From SMWC01 sp963581225 (GTDB taxonomy: Bacteria; Pseudomonadota; Gammaproteobacteria; Steroidobacterales; Rariloculaceae): a stretch of 29,478 nt of DNA. The stretch lies in contig CAUZMW010000021.1 of NCBI GenBank assembly GCA_963581225.1, positions 1-29,478 of the forward strand. Direction: 5' to 3'. Positions 6,706-15,035 of this stretch are shown one piece after another; position 1 is the first letter of the stretch; each line of letters begins with the position of its first letter. The position numbers and the translations under genes were made by a program. The notes under the pieces are model-generated. The model ran no database searches and was not told the DNA's origin. It saw only the letters and a program-made list of their open reading frames with translations.

Positions 6706-8646
6706 ATGAACGAGCCGATATGGCGACCCTCGCCGCAGCGAATCGCGACAAGTAATATGCAGCAGTTTCTGACACGTCACCGTCAGAAACTGCGCAGCGA
6801 AGACTATCCCGGACTCTATCAGTGGAGCGTCGATGACCCCGGAGCATTCTGGGCGGCGGCCTGGGAATTTTTCGGTATTCGCTCCCAATCCGATTACGCC
6901 AGTGTGGTGGATGATCCTCAGCGCATGCCGGGGGCTCGCTGGTTCGAAGGAGCGACGCTGAATTTTGCGGATAATCTTCTACGACCCGAATACTCCGGCG
7001 TTGCCCTCGTCTCTTACACTGAAGACGGGCGCCGAGTCGAACTGACTTGGGAAGCACTGCGACAACAGGTCGCGAGCGTCGCTCAGTACCTGCGCGCTGT
7101 GGGCGTTCGCCCGGAGGACCGGGTCGCCGGATTGCTACCCAACTGCCCCGAGGCGATTGTCGCGATGCTTGCGACGGCCAGCATTGGCGCGATCTGGTCA
7201 TCATGTTCACCTGACTTCGGCATTAACGGCGTACTCGACCGCTTCGGTCAGATCGAGCCGAAGATTTTATTCGCGACGGACGGCTACTTTTATAACGGCA
7301 AAAACATCGACTCGAGACCGAGCGTCGAAACAATTGCTGGGAAGTTACACGAGCTACGAGCGCTCATCATAGTCGCCTATCGAGGTGATGAATCCGATCT
7401 ACGCGCCTTTCCGGACGCCGTATTATTTCATGACATCTCCGGCGACGATGCGGAACTCGTCTTCGAACCCCTGCCGTTCTCGCACCCGCTCTACATCTTG
7501 TACTCGTCCGGCACGACGGGTGTTCCGAAGTGCATTATCCATGGCGCAGGTGCCTCGCTAATTCAGCACCAGAAGGAACACGTGCTACATACGAACATCA
7601 AAGTAGGCGATGCACTGTTTTATTTCACGACGTGTGGCTGGATGATGTGGAACTGGCTGGTATCGGGTCTCGCCAGCGGCGCTACTATAGTGCTCTATGA
7701 CGGCTCACCGTTCTATCCTGACCCGGGAGTACTGTGGCGAATTGCCGAGCGCGAAAAGATCAAAGTATTCGGTACCAGCGCCAAATATCTCAGCGCGTTG
7801 GAGAAGGCGGATTATCAACCGAAAGATCATGTGCGTCTCGATAGTCTACAGAGCGTGCTGTCTACCGGCTCCCCGTTAGCTCCGGCGAGCTACGACTTCG
7901 TCTACCGAGATATCAAGACCGATCTGCAACTATCGTCGGTTGCCGGCGGAACCGACATCGTCTCCTGCTTCGGCGCGGGAAACCCGATCCTCCCGGTCTA
8001 TCGCGGCGAGCTGCAGTGCCGGGCGCTGGGAATGAAAGTGGACGTTTTCGACGACGAAGGCAACTCGATCCGGCAAGAGAAGGGCGAGCTGGTCTGCACG
8101 GCTGCGTTTCCGTCGATGCCGATCGGATTCTGGAGCGATCCGGACAACAGCAAGTACAACGCGGCATACTTTGAACGATATCCGAACGTATGGTGCCAGG
8201 GTGACTACGCCGAGCTTACCGAAAACGACGGCATCATTATTTATGGTCGCTCGGACGCCGTATTGAATCCTGGTGGCGTTCGAATCGGCACGGCTGAGAT
8301 CTACCGTGTCGTAGAAAAGTTCGCGGAAGTCGTCGACGCTGTCGTCGTGGCCCAAGACTGGCTGGACGACGTGAGAGTCGTGCTATTCGTTCGCATTCAA
8401 CCGGGCTATTGTCTCGACGAAGATCTTGTGCGCCGACTCCGAGATGAGATCCGAGCCGATGCGAGCCCAAAACACGTCCCGGCAAAAATCCTGGAAGTGC
8501 CGGATATCCCCCGTACAGTCAACGGTAAGATCGTGGAGATAGCGGTGCGCGATATTCTACACGGACGACAGGTTCGAAACACTGCCGCGCTGGCTAATCC
8601 GCAGGCGCTCGACTACTTCAAAGATCGCATAGAGCTCACCGAGTGA
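6706..8646 (+). CDS. acetoacetyl-CoA synthetase (acetoacetate-CoA ligase)
   Basis: 646 residues from ATG 6706, chosen because GGAGG lies 8 bases upstream and MNEPIWRPSPQRIATSNMQQFL is the typical family start. An in-frame TTG at 6682 is less likely. It activates acetoacetate (and related short acids) to the CoA thioester with ATP (EC 6.2.1.16), feeding ketone bodies or PHB breakdown products into acetyl-CoA. It has an acetyl-CoA-synthetase-type N-terminus (YPGLYQWSVDDPGAFWAAAWEFFGI), the AMP-binding motif YSSGTTGVPKCIIHG, the family-specific TCGWMMWNWLVSGLASGAT, GGTDIVSCF, YGRSDAVLNPGGVRIGTAEIY, and the catalytic Lys in PRTVNGKIVEIAV. The next gene, a dead zapE, overlaps its stop by 4 bases. 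It looks intact. Confidence 0.93.
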   Translation: MNEPIWRPSPQRIATSNMQQFLTRHRQKLRSEDYPGLYQWSVDDPGAFWAAAWEFFGIRSQSDYASVVDDPQRMPGARWFEGATLNFADNLLRPEYSGVALVSYTEDGRRVELTWEALRQQVASVAQYLRAVGVRPEDRVAGLLPNCPEAIVAMLATASIGAIWSSCSPDFGINGVLDRFGQIEPKILFATDGYFYNGKNIDSRPSVETIAGKLHELRALIIVAYRGDESDLRAFPDAVLFHDISGDDAELVFEPLPFSHPLYILYSSGTTGVPKCIIHGAGASLIQHQKEHVLHTNIKVGDALFYFTTCGWMMWNWLVSGLASGATIVLYDGSPFYPDPGVLWRIAEREKIKVFGTSAKYLSALEKADYQPKDHVRLDSLQSVLSTGSPLAPASYDFVYRDIKTDLQLSSVAGGTDIVSCFGAGNPILPVYRGELQCRALGMKVDVFDDEGNSIRQEKGELVCTAAFPSMPIGFWSDPDNSKYNAAYFERYPNVWCQGDYAELTENDGIIIYGRSDAVLNPGGVRIGTAEIYRVVEKFAEVVDAVVVAQDWLDDVRVVLFVRIQPGYCLDEDLVRRLRDEIRADASPKHVPAKILEVPDIPRTVNGKIVEIAVRDILHGRQVRNTAALANPQALDYFKDRIELTE

Positions 8647-9739
8647 CCACACCTTCGGCGAACTATCAGCGTCGCCTGAAGAGCGGCGAGCTCTCACCGG
8701 ATGCCCGCAGCAGCGTGCAGTACAGGCACTCCAGAGATGTTACGAAGCACTCATCGCTGCGGGCCCTCCGCCTCGAGGCTGGCGGAGGCGATTCCTTCGT
8801 CTGACCGGAAACATGCCACGGCCGCCAAAGGGCGTTTACCTCTAGGGTGGCGTCGGCCGCGGTAAGACGCTTCTGATGGATGCCTTTTCCAACTTTCTTC
8901 CCTTCGACAACAAGCTGCGTCAGCATTTCCATCGTTTCATGGGCTCAATTCACGACAACCTCAGACGGTTCCGACAACACGCGAATCCCCTGCAACTGAC
9001 AGCCGACCGCCTGGCCGAAGACGCCCGGGTAATTTGTTTCAACGAATTCGCCGTAATGGACATCGCGGACGCCATGATTCTGGGTAACCTGTTCGCGGCA
9101 TTGTTCGATCGCGGTGTCACATTGGTAGCGACGTCGAACAATCAACCCGATGAGTTGTAGCACAGCGGCCTGCAGCGCCAGCGGTTTCTTCCTGCGGTCG
9201 ATCTAATAAGAGATCATACGGAGTTGGTACATGTCGATGGTCCCTTGGACTATCGCCTACGTGTACTGGAGCGAGCGGACGTATACCAGCAGCCGATCAG
9301 TCAGTCGGCAGAAAGGGCGCTCGCGGACTATTTCAGCGGCATCACACCCGACGAGGGGCACAGCGATATTCACATTTCTATCTTGGGTAGATCCATCCCG
9401 TGCAGGAAGGAAGCGGAAGGCATCGTCTGGTTCGACTTCCCACAGATCTGCGATGGGCCGAGGAGTCAAGACGACTACGTAGAGCTCTCTCGTTGCTATC
9501 AGACCGTGATCGTATCCAACGTCCCGCGGTTTACCAGGACGACAGAGAATCAGGCGCGCCGTTTCATCGCGCTTGTCGATGAGTTCTATGACCGGCGAGT
9601 GAAACTCATTGTATCGGCCGCGACACCAGCCGCTTCGCTCTACGCGGGCGAGCGGGTACGCCTGGAGTTTCAACGTACACGGAGCCGGCTGAAGGAAATG
9701 CAGAGTCACGACTATCTGGCTGCTCCGCACCTGCCGTGA
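8643..9739 (+). pseudogene. zapE: cell-division ATPase ZapE (AFG1-like), inactivated
   Basis: The whole gene can be read with lesions. GTG 8643 overlaps the upstream stop and gives NYQRRLKSGELSPDAR. A frameshift follows near 8707, then QRAVQALQRCYEAL, GNMPRPPKGVYL, a TAG at 8843-8845 where relatives have Trp, GGVGRGKTLLMDAF (Walker A), LRQHFHRFMGSIHDNL, CFNEFAVMDIADAM (Walker B with Asn instead of the usual Asp), LVATSNNQPDEL, a second TAG at 9158-9160 where E. coli has Tyr, then HSGLQRQRFLPAVD to RRFIALVDEFYDRRVKLIVSA and EFQRTRSRLKEMQSHDYL. ZapE normally binds FtsZ and regulates division under low oxygen or stress. One frameshift, two stops and a damaged Walker B make a true pseudogene rather than a read error. 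The frame is otherwise well conserved, so loss is recent. Confidence 0.92.
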
Positions 9740-9833
9740 CGAGGTGCTCACATTTCGTGTCTGAGAGAGGGTTCACGCATGGCACGTCAAAGCCTGGCGG
9801 ACTATAGTCGATAAAGGTAGTTAGAGACCCGGA

Positions 9834-10211
9834 ATGACTCAGCGACTGCCAATCCATAGCGCCGACTTGCTCGACACGATCGTCCGGCGTTCCCGCGGCC
9901 AGCGAATTGACCCTCGGATCCGGGGCAGCCGAGCCGGTCTCCTCAGGGCCTATTATGCCGACGTGCCGAAGGAAAACCTCCGTTATCGCGATCCCAAAGC
10001 ATTGGCGGCGGCAGCCTTGAGTCATATAGCATCCGGTCGAAGCCGCCGCCGCGGTAAACGCTCGCCACGGGAAGCGTTGACGGAATGGCTCCTGGCATCC
10101 AAGGATGGGATCGGCCGCGCCCGGAAGAATCTCAAGGACATGGAAACGTCGGGCGTAGCCGATTTCGCCACACTGTCCGTCGCCATACGCGAGATCGAGC
10201 GGCTGACCTGA
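9834..10211 (+). pseudogene. NAD-glutamate dehydrogenase remnant (ends joined by a large in-frame deletion)
   Basis: A 125-codon frame that seems to be the two ends of a roughly 1,600-residue NAD-specific glutamate dehydrogenase (Bac_GDH family). Residues 1 to about 72 resemble the N-terminus (LLRAYYADVPKENLRYRDP, ALAAAALSHIASGRSRRRG). Residues about 75-125 resemble the extreme C-terminus (SPREALTEWLLASKDGIGRA, VADFATLSVAIREIERL). Everything between, including the catalytic and cofactor domains, is absent, and the seam is near 10050. The frame stayed open, so a short protein could still be made, but it cannot be an active dehydrogenase. It is 27 bases upstream of gpmA. Family assignment is from remembered patterns and the two halves support each other. 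The alternative is a small protein of unknown function. Confidence 0.72.
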
Positions 10212-10238
10212 CGCGGTGGCGTTACAATACGTACCACC

Positions 10239-11000
10239 ATGACCCAACTCAGCAAACCAGGAACACTCGTACTCATTCGGCACGGCCAGAGCGAGTGGAA
10301 TCTCAGCAATCTCTTTACGGGGTGGACGGATGTCGACCTCACCGAGAAAGGCATTGCCGAGGCAGCCCTGGCCGGCCAGACGTTAAAAGCCGAAGGCTAT
10401 TCCTTCGATATCGCCTTCACTTCCGTCCTGACCCGCGCGATACGTACGTTATGGCTGATTCTCGACGAGATGGAGCTCATGTGGATACCCGTCGTACGCG
10501 ACTGGCGACTCAACGAACGTCATTACGGCGACCTGCAGGGTCTGGACAAGGCTGAAACGACTAAGAAGCACGGCGCTGATCAGGTGAAAATCTGGCGTCG
10601 TAGCTATGACACGCCGCCGCCACCACTTGAACCGGAAGATGCGCGCCACCCGAAGCACGACGCACGCTACGCGGCGTTCGCGCCTGCGGATTTACCTGCG
10701 ACAGAATCTCTGAAATCGACGCTCGCACGGGTCGAGCCCTATTGGCACGAAGCCATCGCCCCTGAGCTTCTTGCCGGACAAGACGTCCTGGTCGCCGCGC
10801 ATGGTAATAGCCTTAGAGCGCTGCTCAAAATGCTTGAAGGCATCTCCGAGCAGGACATTACCGAGATCAATATTCCAACCGGCGTACCGCGAGTCTATGA
10901 ATTAGATTCCGCTCTTCGCCCGCTTCGCGCCGAGTACCTGGGAGATGCAGAAACGATCGCCGCCGCCGCACGAGCCGTCGCGAACCAAGCGAAAGGGTGA
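10239..11000 (+). CDS. gpmA: 2,3-bisphosphoglycerate-dependent phosphoglycerate mutase
   Basis: 253 residues, normal length. It interconverts 3- and 2-phosphoglycerate in glycolysis and gluconeogenesis in the cytosol. The phosphorylated-His motif LIRHGQSEWNLSNLFTGW is at residues 12-29, followed by FTSVLTRAIRTLW (substrate Arg), DWRLNERHYGDLQGLDK (acid/base Glu), the dPGM-specific insert SYDTPPPPLEPEDARHP, and VAAHGNSLRALLKMLEGIS with the second catalytic His. The C-terminal tail EYLGDAETIAAAARAVANQ closes the family fold. The start at ATG 10239 follows the deleted glutamate dehydrogenase remnant closely, with no strong Shine-Dalgarno sequence. It is intact. Confidence 0.96.
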   Translation: MTQLSKPGTLVLIRHGQSEWNLSNLFTGWTDVDLTEKGIAEAALAGQTLKAEGYSFDIAFTSVLTRAIRTLWLILDEMELMWIPVVRDWRLNERHYGDLQGLDKAETTKKHGADQVKIWRRSYDTPPPPLEPEDARHPKHDARYAAFAPADLPATESLKSTLARVEPYWHEAIAPELLAGQDVLVAAHGNSLRALLKMLEGISEQDITEINIPTGVPRVYELDSALRPLRAEYLGDAETIAAAARAVANQAKG

Positions 11001-11019
11001 CCGTCACGCGAACTGACGG
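11001..11019 (+). terminator. short hairpin after gpmA, possible weak terminator
   Basis: Immediately after the gpmA stop, CCGTCA (11001-11006) and TGACGG (11014-11019) form a perfect 6-bp stem with a 7-base loop. No T-run follows, so it is not a classical intrinsic terminator; it may protect the mRNA 3' end or do nothing. Confidence 0.3.
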
Positions 11020-11206
11020 GCGCGACGCAGTATCTGCACGGAATTGAAGACTATCGTCCAACTGCCGATCCTGAACTAACTCAACACGCTTCACTGGCGA
11101 GATGACTTGCGGGGCGGCGTACGCGTAGCTGCCTGAGATTTCGCCGCCGCCTGAATGCACTACACTACAGCGCAACGTTGGTAAGCGAGCCAGAGGCTGA
11201 TGAAAC

Positions 11207-11728
11207 ATGATCTACGACTTGGGTGACGATTGCGTTCAAACGGTCGGCGATGACTACTTCGTAGCACCGAATGCGGCCGTCATCGCTCGCGTCAGTCTCG
11301 GCAAGGATACCAGTGTCTGGTTCAATGTCGTGCTCAGAGGAGACAACGACAGCATAACCATTGGAGACCGAAGCAATATTCAGGACGGCTCCGTCTTTCA
11401 TGTCGATGCCGGGGCGCCGATCACTATTGGCGATGATGTCTGCGTCGGCCACTCAGCGACCGTGCACGGTTGCACGGTGGGCTCCGGCACACTCGTCGGC
11501 ATGGGCGCTACTATCCTGAGCCATGCCGTCATCGGCGAACGCTGCATCGTCGGCGCGCAGGCGCTAGTTACCGAGCGCAAAGAGTTCCCGGACCGGTCCG
11601 TCATCATCGGCTCCCCCGCCAAACGCATTCGCGAAGTCACGGACGAAGACCTCGAACACATACAGTGGATCGCCGATCACTATGTCGCCCGAGCGAAACG
11701 CTATCGCGAGGAACTGAAGGCCCGCTGA
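11207..11728 (+). CDS. gamma-class carbonic anhydrase family protein (left-handed beta-helix)
   Basis: 173 residues with the hexapeptide-repeat beta-helix of the YrdA/CaiE/gamma-carbonic-anhydrase group: APNAAVIARVSLGKDTSVWFNVVLRGDNDSITIGDRSNIQDG, with Ile/Val-spaced turns, then a C-terminal helix IQWIADHYVARAKRYREEL. The three zinc-ligand histidines are present in VFHVDAGAP and VGHSATVHGCTVG, and the Arg-Asp pair LRGD is kept. Homologues bind zinc or iron and some hydrate CO2, but many bacterial YrdA-like members have no shown activity. It starts at ATG 11207 with AGAGG upstream. The 206-base gap from gpmA suggests its own promoter. It converges on tesB, whose stop is 14 bases from its own. 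Confidence 0.9.
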   Translation: MIYDLGDDCVQTVGDDYFVAPNAAVIARVSLGKDTSVWFNVVLRGDNDSITIGDRSNIQDGSVFHVDAGAPITIGDDVCVGHSATVHGCTVGSGTLVGMGATILSHAVIGERCIVGAQALVTERKEFPDRSVIIGSPAKRIREVTDEDLEHIQWIADHYVARAKRYREELKAR

Positions 11729-11742
11729 CTAGCTCTCCGTCT

Positions 11743-12609
11743 TCATTGTCGGCGTGGCCAGATTCTGATCAGGCCTTCCTGAGCCGTCGACGCGACCAGG
11801 ACGCCGTCGGTGTTAAAAAACCTACCGAGTGCGAAGCCGCGGGCTCCGGCTGCGTTGGGACTCTCCATCGAATACAGCAGCCATTCATCGGCGCGGAACG
11901 ACCGATGAAACCACATCGCATGATCCAGACTCGCCATCTGCACTTTGCCCTGCTCGAAATGAATTCCGTGCGGCAATATTGCCGTGCCGATCAGCTGGAA
12001 ATCGGAAAGATAGGCCAATAGATTGCGGTGCAGATCGAGTTGGTCCGGCAGCCGGTCAACGGTACGCATCCACACACGCCGAATGGGTTTCGCAGGCTCC
12101 AACGAGAACAGGCTTTCAGGATCTACAGGCCGGATCTCAAACGGCCGTTTGCGCGTCAGGAAACGACGCATCTTCTCGGGGACGCTCTCCAACACGGCGT
12201 CCGGCATGCGGCTTAGATCCTGTAGTTCGTCGGGACCGGGCACATCGGGAATCGTGGCCTGATGTTCGAGCCCTTGCTCCGGTACCTGGAACGACGCCGT
12301 CATGTTGAATATTGGCCGGCCATGTTGGATTGCGACAACCCGCCGGTTACTGAAGGTACGCCCGTCTCGGGCGACATCGACGTCGTAGACGATCGGCGCA
12401 GTTACGTCGCCGGCGCGAAGAAAGTACGCGTGCAATGAGTGCGCCTCGCCGCCATCGACCGTGTAGTTGGCAGCCGTCAGCGCCTGACCGAGTACTTGCC
12501 CGCCGAACACGCGAGGACTACCGATATCGCGACTTTGACCACGGAAGATGCGATCCTCGAGCTGCTCGAGCTCGAGCAAACTCAGTAAATCGGCGAGCAG
12601 CGGCTCCAT
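11743..12609 (-). CDS. tesB: acyl-CoA thioesterase II
   Basis: 288 residues, the normal TesB length, forming a double hot-dog fold. It hydrolyses medium- and long-chain acyl-CoA and 3-hydroxyacyl-CoA to free acid plus CoA in the cytosol. Family markers are FRGQSRDIGSPRVFGGQVLGQAL near the N-terminus, GEAHSLHAYFLRAGD, RDGRTFSNRRVVAIQHGRPIFNM, and in the second half MASLDHAMWFHRSF (catalytic Asp region), EWLLYSMESPNAAGARGF (Ser/Thr region) and LVASTAQEGLIR (catalytic Gln). The start ATG 12609 lies 4 bases after the upstream gene's stop and uses GAGGA within that gene's last codons, so the two are translated from one mRNA. It is the last gene of the minus-strand run that begins with the riboswitch-controlled receptor. 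Confidence 0.95.
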   Translation of the reverse strand: MEPLLADLLSLLELEQLEDRIFRGQSRDIGSPRVFGGQVLGQALTAANYTVDGGEAHSLHAYFLRAGDVTAPIVYDVDVARDGRTFSNRRVVAIQHGRPIFNMTASFQVPEQGLEHQATIPDVPGPDELQDLSRMPDAVLESVPEKMRRFLTRKRPFEIRPVDPESLFSLEPAKPIRRVWMRTVDRLPDQLDLHRNLLAYLSDFQLIGTAILPHGIHFEQGKVQMASLDHAMWFHRSFRADEWLLYSMESPNAAGARGFALGRFFNTDGVLVASTAQEGLIRIWPRRQ

Positions 12610-12613
12610 GGGA

Positions 12614-13495
12614 TTAGTCCTCGTTCGATCTATTCAGGCGCGCGATCAGGCTGGACGTGTCCCAGCGCCTACCACCCATGCCGACGACGTCAGCATAAAA
12701 CTGATCGACAAGCGCCGCAACGGGTAGCTCCGCACCGTTGCGCCGGGCTTCCTCAAGACAGATGCGCAGATCCTTGCGCATCCATTCCACCGCGAAGCCG
12801 AACTCGAATTCTCCTGTCGACATGGTCTCCCAACGATTATCCATCTGCCAGGACTGTGCGGCGCCCTGGCTGATCACATCGACGACGGCGGCCGGATCGA
12901 GCTCCGCGCGAAGCGCAAAGTTCAACGCCTCCGAGAACCCCTGAACAACGCCCGCAATCGCTATCTGGTTGACCATCTTCGTGAGCTGCCCGCTGCCGGC
13001 GGGTCCGATCAGACGCGTCATCTTTGCGTACGCGTTGATCAGCGGTTCCGCTCGTGTGTACGCAGCCGCCTCACCGCCCACCATAACCGTAAGCTGACCG
13101 CCTTCTGCGCCCGCTTGCCCCCCGGATACCGGAGCGTCGAGACATTGCACTCCGCGAGCCTGTCCGGCCGCCGCGATCTCACGCGCCAGGCCGGCGGATG
13201 CCGTCGTGTGATCGATTAGAAGCGAGCCGGTCGTCATGGCCTGCATCACGCCTGCGGGGGAAAGTACGACTTCGCGAAGATCTGGATCATCGCCTAAGCA
13301 CATAAGAACGGCTTCGGCATCCACTGCAGCCTTGACCGCGGTCGCGGCCACTTCACCCTGATACTCGCGACACCATAACTCGGCTTTTTCCGTGGTTCGG
13401 TTGAACACGGTCACGTTGAAGCCCGACTTGCTCAACCATCCGGCCATCGGAAAGCCCATAACACCCAGACCGAGAAAAGCGACGTTCTTTATCAC
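12614..13495 (-). CDS. 3-hydroxyisobutyrate dehydrogenase-family NAD(P) oxidoreductase
   Basis: 293 residues with GTG start 13495 and CGGAGA upstream. The N-terminal Rossmann fold has FLGLGVMGFPMAGWLSKSG and VFNRTTEKAE; the substrate-binding motif is LDAPVSGGQAGAEGGQLTVMVGG; the catalytic Lys sits in GSGQLTKMVNQIAIAG; the C-terminal all-helical domain follows. Family members oxidise beta-hydroxyacids such as 3-hydroxyisobutyrate (valine breakdown) or reduce tartronate semialdehyde; the exact substrate cannot be fixed from motifs. Pairing with tesB, 4 bases away, could point to acyl-CoA or branched-chain metabolism, but both may merely be carried on the thiamine operon transcript. The gap to the upstream kinase gene is 48 bases. 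Confidence 0.88.
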   Translation of the reverse strand: MIKNVAFLGLGVMGFPMAGWLSKSGFNVTVFNRTTEKAELWCREYQGEVAATAVKAAVDAEAVLMCLGDDPDLREVVLSPAGVMQAMTTGSLLIDHTTASAGLAREIAAAGQARGVQCLDAPVSGGQAGAEGGQLTVMVGGEAAAYTRAEPLINAYAKMTRLIGPAGSGQLTKMVNQIAIAGVVQGFSEALNFALRAELDPAAVVDVISQGAAQSWQMDNRWETMSTGEFEFGFAVEWMRKDLRICLEEARRNGAELPVAALVDQFYADVVGMGGRRWDTSSLIARLNRSNED

Positions 13496-13543
13496 GCAGA
13501 TCTCCGGCCGACAGGCCGGTCCTTCAATGAGAAAAGTGGAGCG

Positions 13544-14404
13544 CTACCTTAGCACCGCAGTCAACTTCTCAACAAACTGTTCGGCCGCCGCATCCGGGTA
13601 GTCTTCGCGGTGACCCGCAAGTGCCCAGAAATAACTGACCAGTCGTATCAATCGCACGACGTCAGTGAATTTTGCCATCGTGAACGGCCGATCTGCACCA
13701 TGATAGTAGGCATCGACTAAGCGTGTTTGCTGATCGGGACTGAAGTCATTCATACCAGCCAGACTTGCAAGATCCAGAATCGGCTCGGCGAGTACGGCGT
13801 ATTCGAAATCGATTAGCCACAACCGACTGTCGTCGAGAATATTCGCAGCGACGAGATCGTTGTGGCAAAGCGTGGCCGGATGACTGTCGGCATCATACGC
13901 GCGCGCTAACGCGGCGAGTTCGCGACCCCATTCCCGTTGCTCGGCAGTCAGCTGCCGCGCCACCGCCGCCAGGCGACAGTAGTGTTCTGCTACCTGGGTC
14001 GCTACGAACGGCGGCAGATCATGCGCGACCCGATGTAGCTCGCGAAGACGCGCGACCAGACGAGCGATATTATCGGCGTCGCGCGCATCGGCAGCAGCCC
14101 AAGTCGTCGCAGCGGAGAGATAGCGCGTTACGAGTATTTCGCAGTCCGCTCGGCCGCGTGCGAGAGGGGGAGTGATTTCAACGTCACCGAGAATTTCCAG
14201 CAGTCGCCGCTCGACAGACGGATCGAGGCTACCAGGTGCGCGCTCGCGTAACGGTAGACGAACGGCCCAATCGCCGCGGGCACTTGAGATGCAGTAACTA
14301 CGCCCGTACAGTCCCCCGCTTAGCGCGGTCACGCTCACTTCTTCCGCGTCGACGCCGAGGGTACGACACAAGCTTTCCAGGCGAGCGTGACTGAGATTCA
14401 CCAC
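13544..14404 (-). CDS. APH/choline-kinase-fold small-molecule kinase, probable thiamine kinase
   Basis: 286 residues with GTG start 14404, nine bases after the pnuT-like stop. It has the aminoglycoside-phosphotransferase/choline-kinase fold: a glycine-rich VTALSGGLYGRSYCI N-lobe, the Brenner catalytic loop LCHNDLVAANIL (residues about 191-202), and the metal-binding LIDFEYAVLAEPILDLASL. Relatives phosphorylate choline, thiamine (ThiK/YcfN) or antibiotics. Its position, third gene behind a TPP riboswitch and directly after a PnuC-type permease, argues for phosphorylation of imported thiamine to thiamine monophosphate, trapping it in the cell. The sequence alone does not separate thiamine from choline kinase; the thiamine role is inference from context. 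No lesion is seen. Confidence 0.78.
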   Translation of the reverse strand: MVNLSHARLESLCRTLGVDAEEVSVTALSGGLYGRSYCISSARGDWAVRLPLRERAPGSLDPSVERRLLEILGDVEITPPLARGRADCEILVTRYLSAATTWAAADARDADNIARLVARLRELHRVAHDLPPFVATQVAEHYCRLAAVARQLTAEQREWGRELAALARAYDADSHPATLCHNDLVAANILDDSRLWLIDFEYAVLAEPILDLASLAGMNDFSPDQQTRLVDAYYHGADRPFTMAKFTDVVRLIRLVSYFWALAGHREDYPDAAAEQFVEKLTAVLR

Positions 14405-14413
14405 GGTAGTCGG

Positions 14414-14986
14414 CTAGGCTTCCGCCGCCGCCTCGGCCCGCCACTCGTGCCGCCAGCGGCGGAAACCAGCGACGACCAGCACAAGGTAGACGATGAACAA
14501 AGCGCTCGTCAGATATAGTTCGCGCGCGATATAGAGGTAGATAGCGACAGAATCGATCACGAACCAGTACACCCAATTCTCCAGTACTTTTCGCGCGACC
14601 ATATACGTCGTGACCACAGCAGCCACGGTCGTGAAGGAGTCGAGATAGGGAAAAACCGCGTCGGTCGCCGTCATCGCCCAGCCGACTCCAATGCTCAAGA
14701 TCGCAACTCCACCAATCACTAAAGCGTGAGTACGAAACCTCCAGGTGACGATGTGCAGGCCTCGCCCATCGTCTCCTCCGCGCTTCCATTGATACCATCC
14801 GTAAACGGCCATCGCCACGTAGAAAATCTGTAGAGCCGACTCCATATAGAGCCGGGCGTCGAAGAACAGCCAGAGATAGATTACGGAGCTGCACAGGGCC
14901 GCTGCCCAGCACCAAATATTCTGACGAATCGCCAGCAGCAGATAGGCGACGGCGAGAACGACCGCCACGAGCTCGGCTACGGACAT
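14414..14986 (-). CDS. pnuT: PnuC-family permease, probable thiamine transporter PnuT
   Basis: 190 residues, almost wholly hydrophobic, with about seven membrane segments, for example SVAELVAVVLAVAYLLLAI, LVIGGVAILSIGVGWAM and SALFIVYLVLVVAGF. PnuC-family signatures are RQNIWCWAAALCSSVIYLWLFF, LYMESALQIFYVAMAVYGWYQWKRG and a Trp-rich VLENWVYWFVIDSVAIYLYIAREL. PnuC proteins carry nicotinamide riboside by facilitated diffusion; the PnuT branch carries thiamine. Its place between a riboswitch-controlled outer-membrane receptor and a small-molecule kinase fits PnuT, because this carrier type relies on phosphorylation to hold its substrate. It starts at ATG 14986, 49 bases after the receptor stop. 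Family is certain; thiamine specificity is by context. Confidence 0.85.
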   Translation of the reverse strand: MSVAELVAVVLAVAYLLLAIRQNIWCWAAALCSSVIYLWLFFDARLYMESALQIFYVAMAVYGWYQWKRGGDDGRGLHIVTWRFRTHALVIGGVAILSIGVGWAMTATDAVFPYLDSFTTVAAVVTTYMVARKVLENWVYWFVIDSVAIYLYIARELYLTSALFIVYLVLVVAGFRRWRHEWRAEAAAEA

Positions 14987-15035
14987 TGGAGCGAGAGACT
15001 GAGCTCAGCTGTTAGTCGCATTGACGTGTCCTCGA

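Noticed and set aside
8643..9739. TAG read as an amino acid (stop-codon reassignment), since both internal zapE stops are TAG
   Set aside because: TAG ends other genes here (both full DUF6152 genes, the M48 frame, the pnuT-like gene), and zapE also has a frameshift and a damaged Walker B.
14298..14915. A 205-codon minus-strand frame over the permease gene
   Set aside because: It is a shifted frame of the PnuC-type gene; only the 14414-14986 frame has membrane segments and family motifs.
14414..14986. Nicotinamide riboside transporter PnuC as the primary call
   Set aside because: The family is the same, but placement behind a TPP riboswitch and receptor favours the thiamine branch; kept as the alternative.
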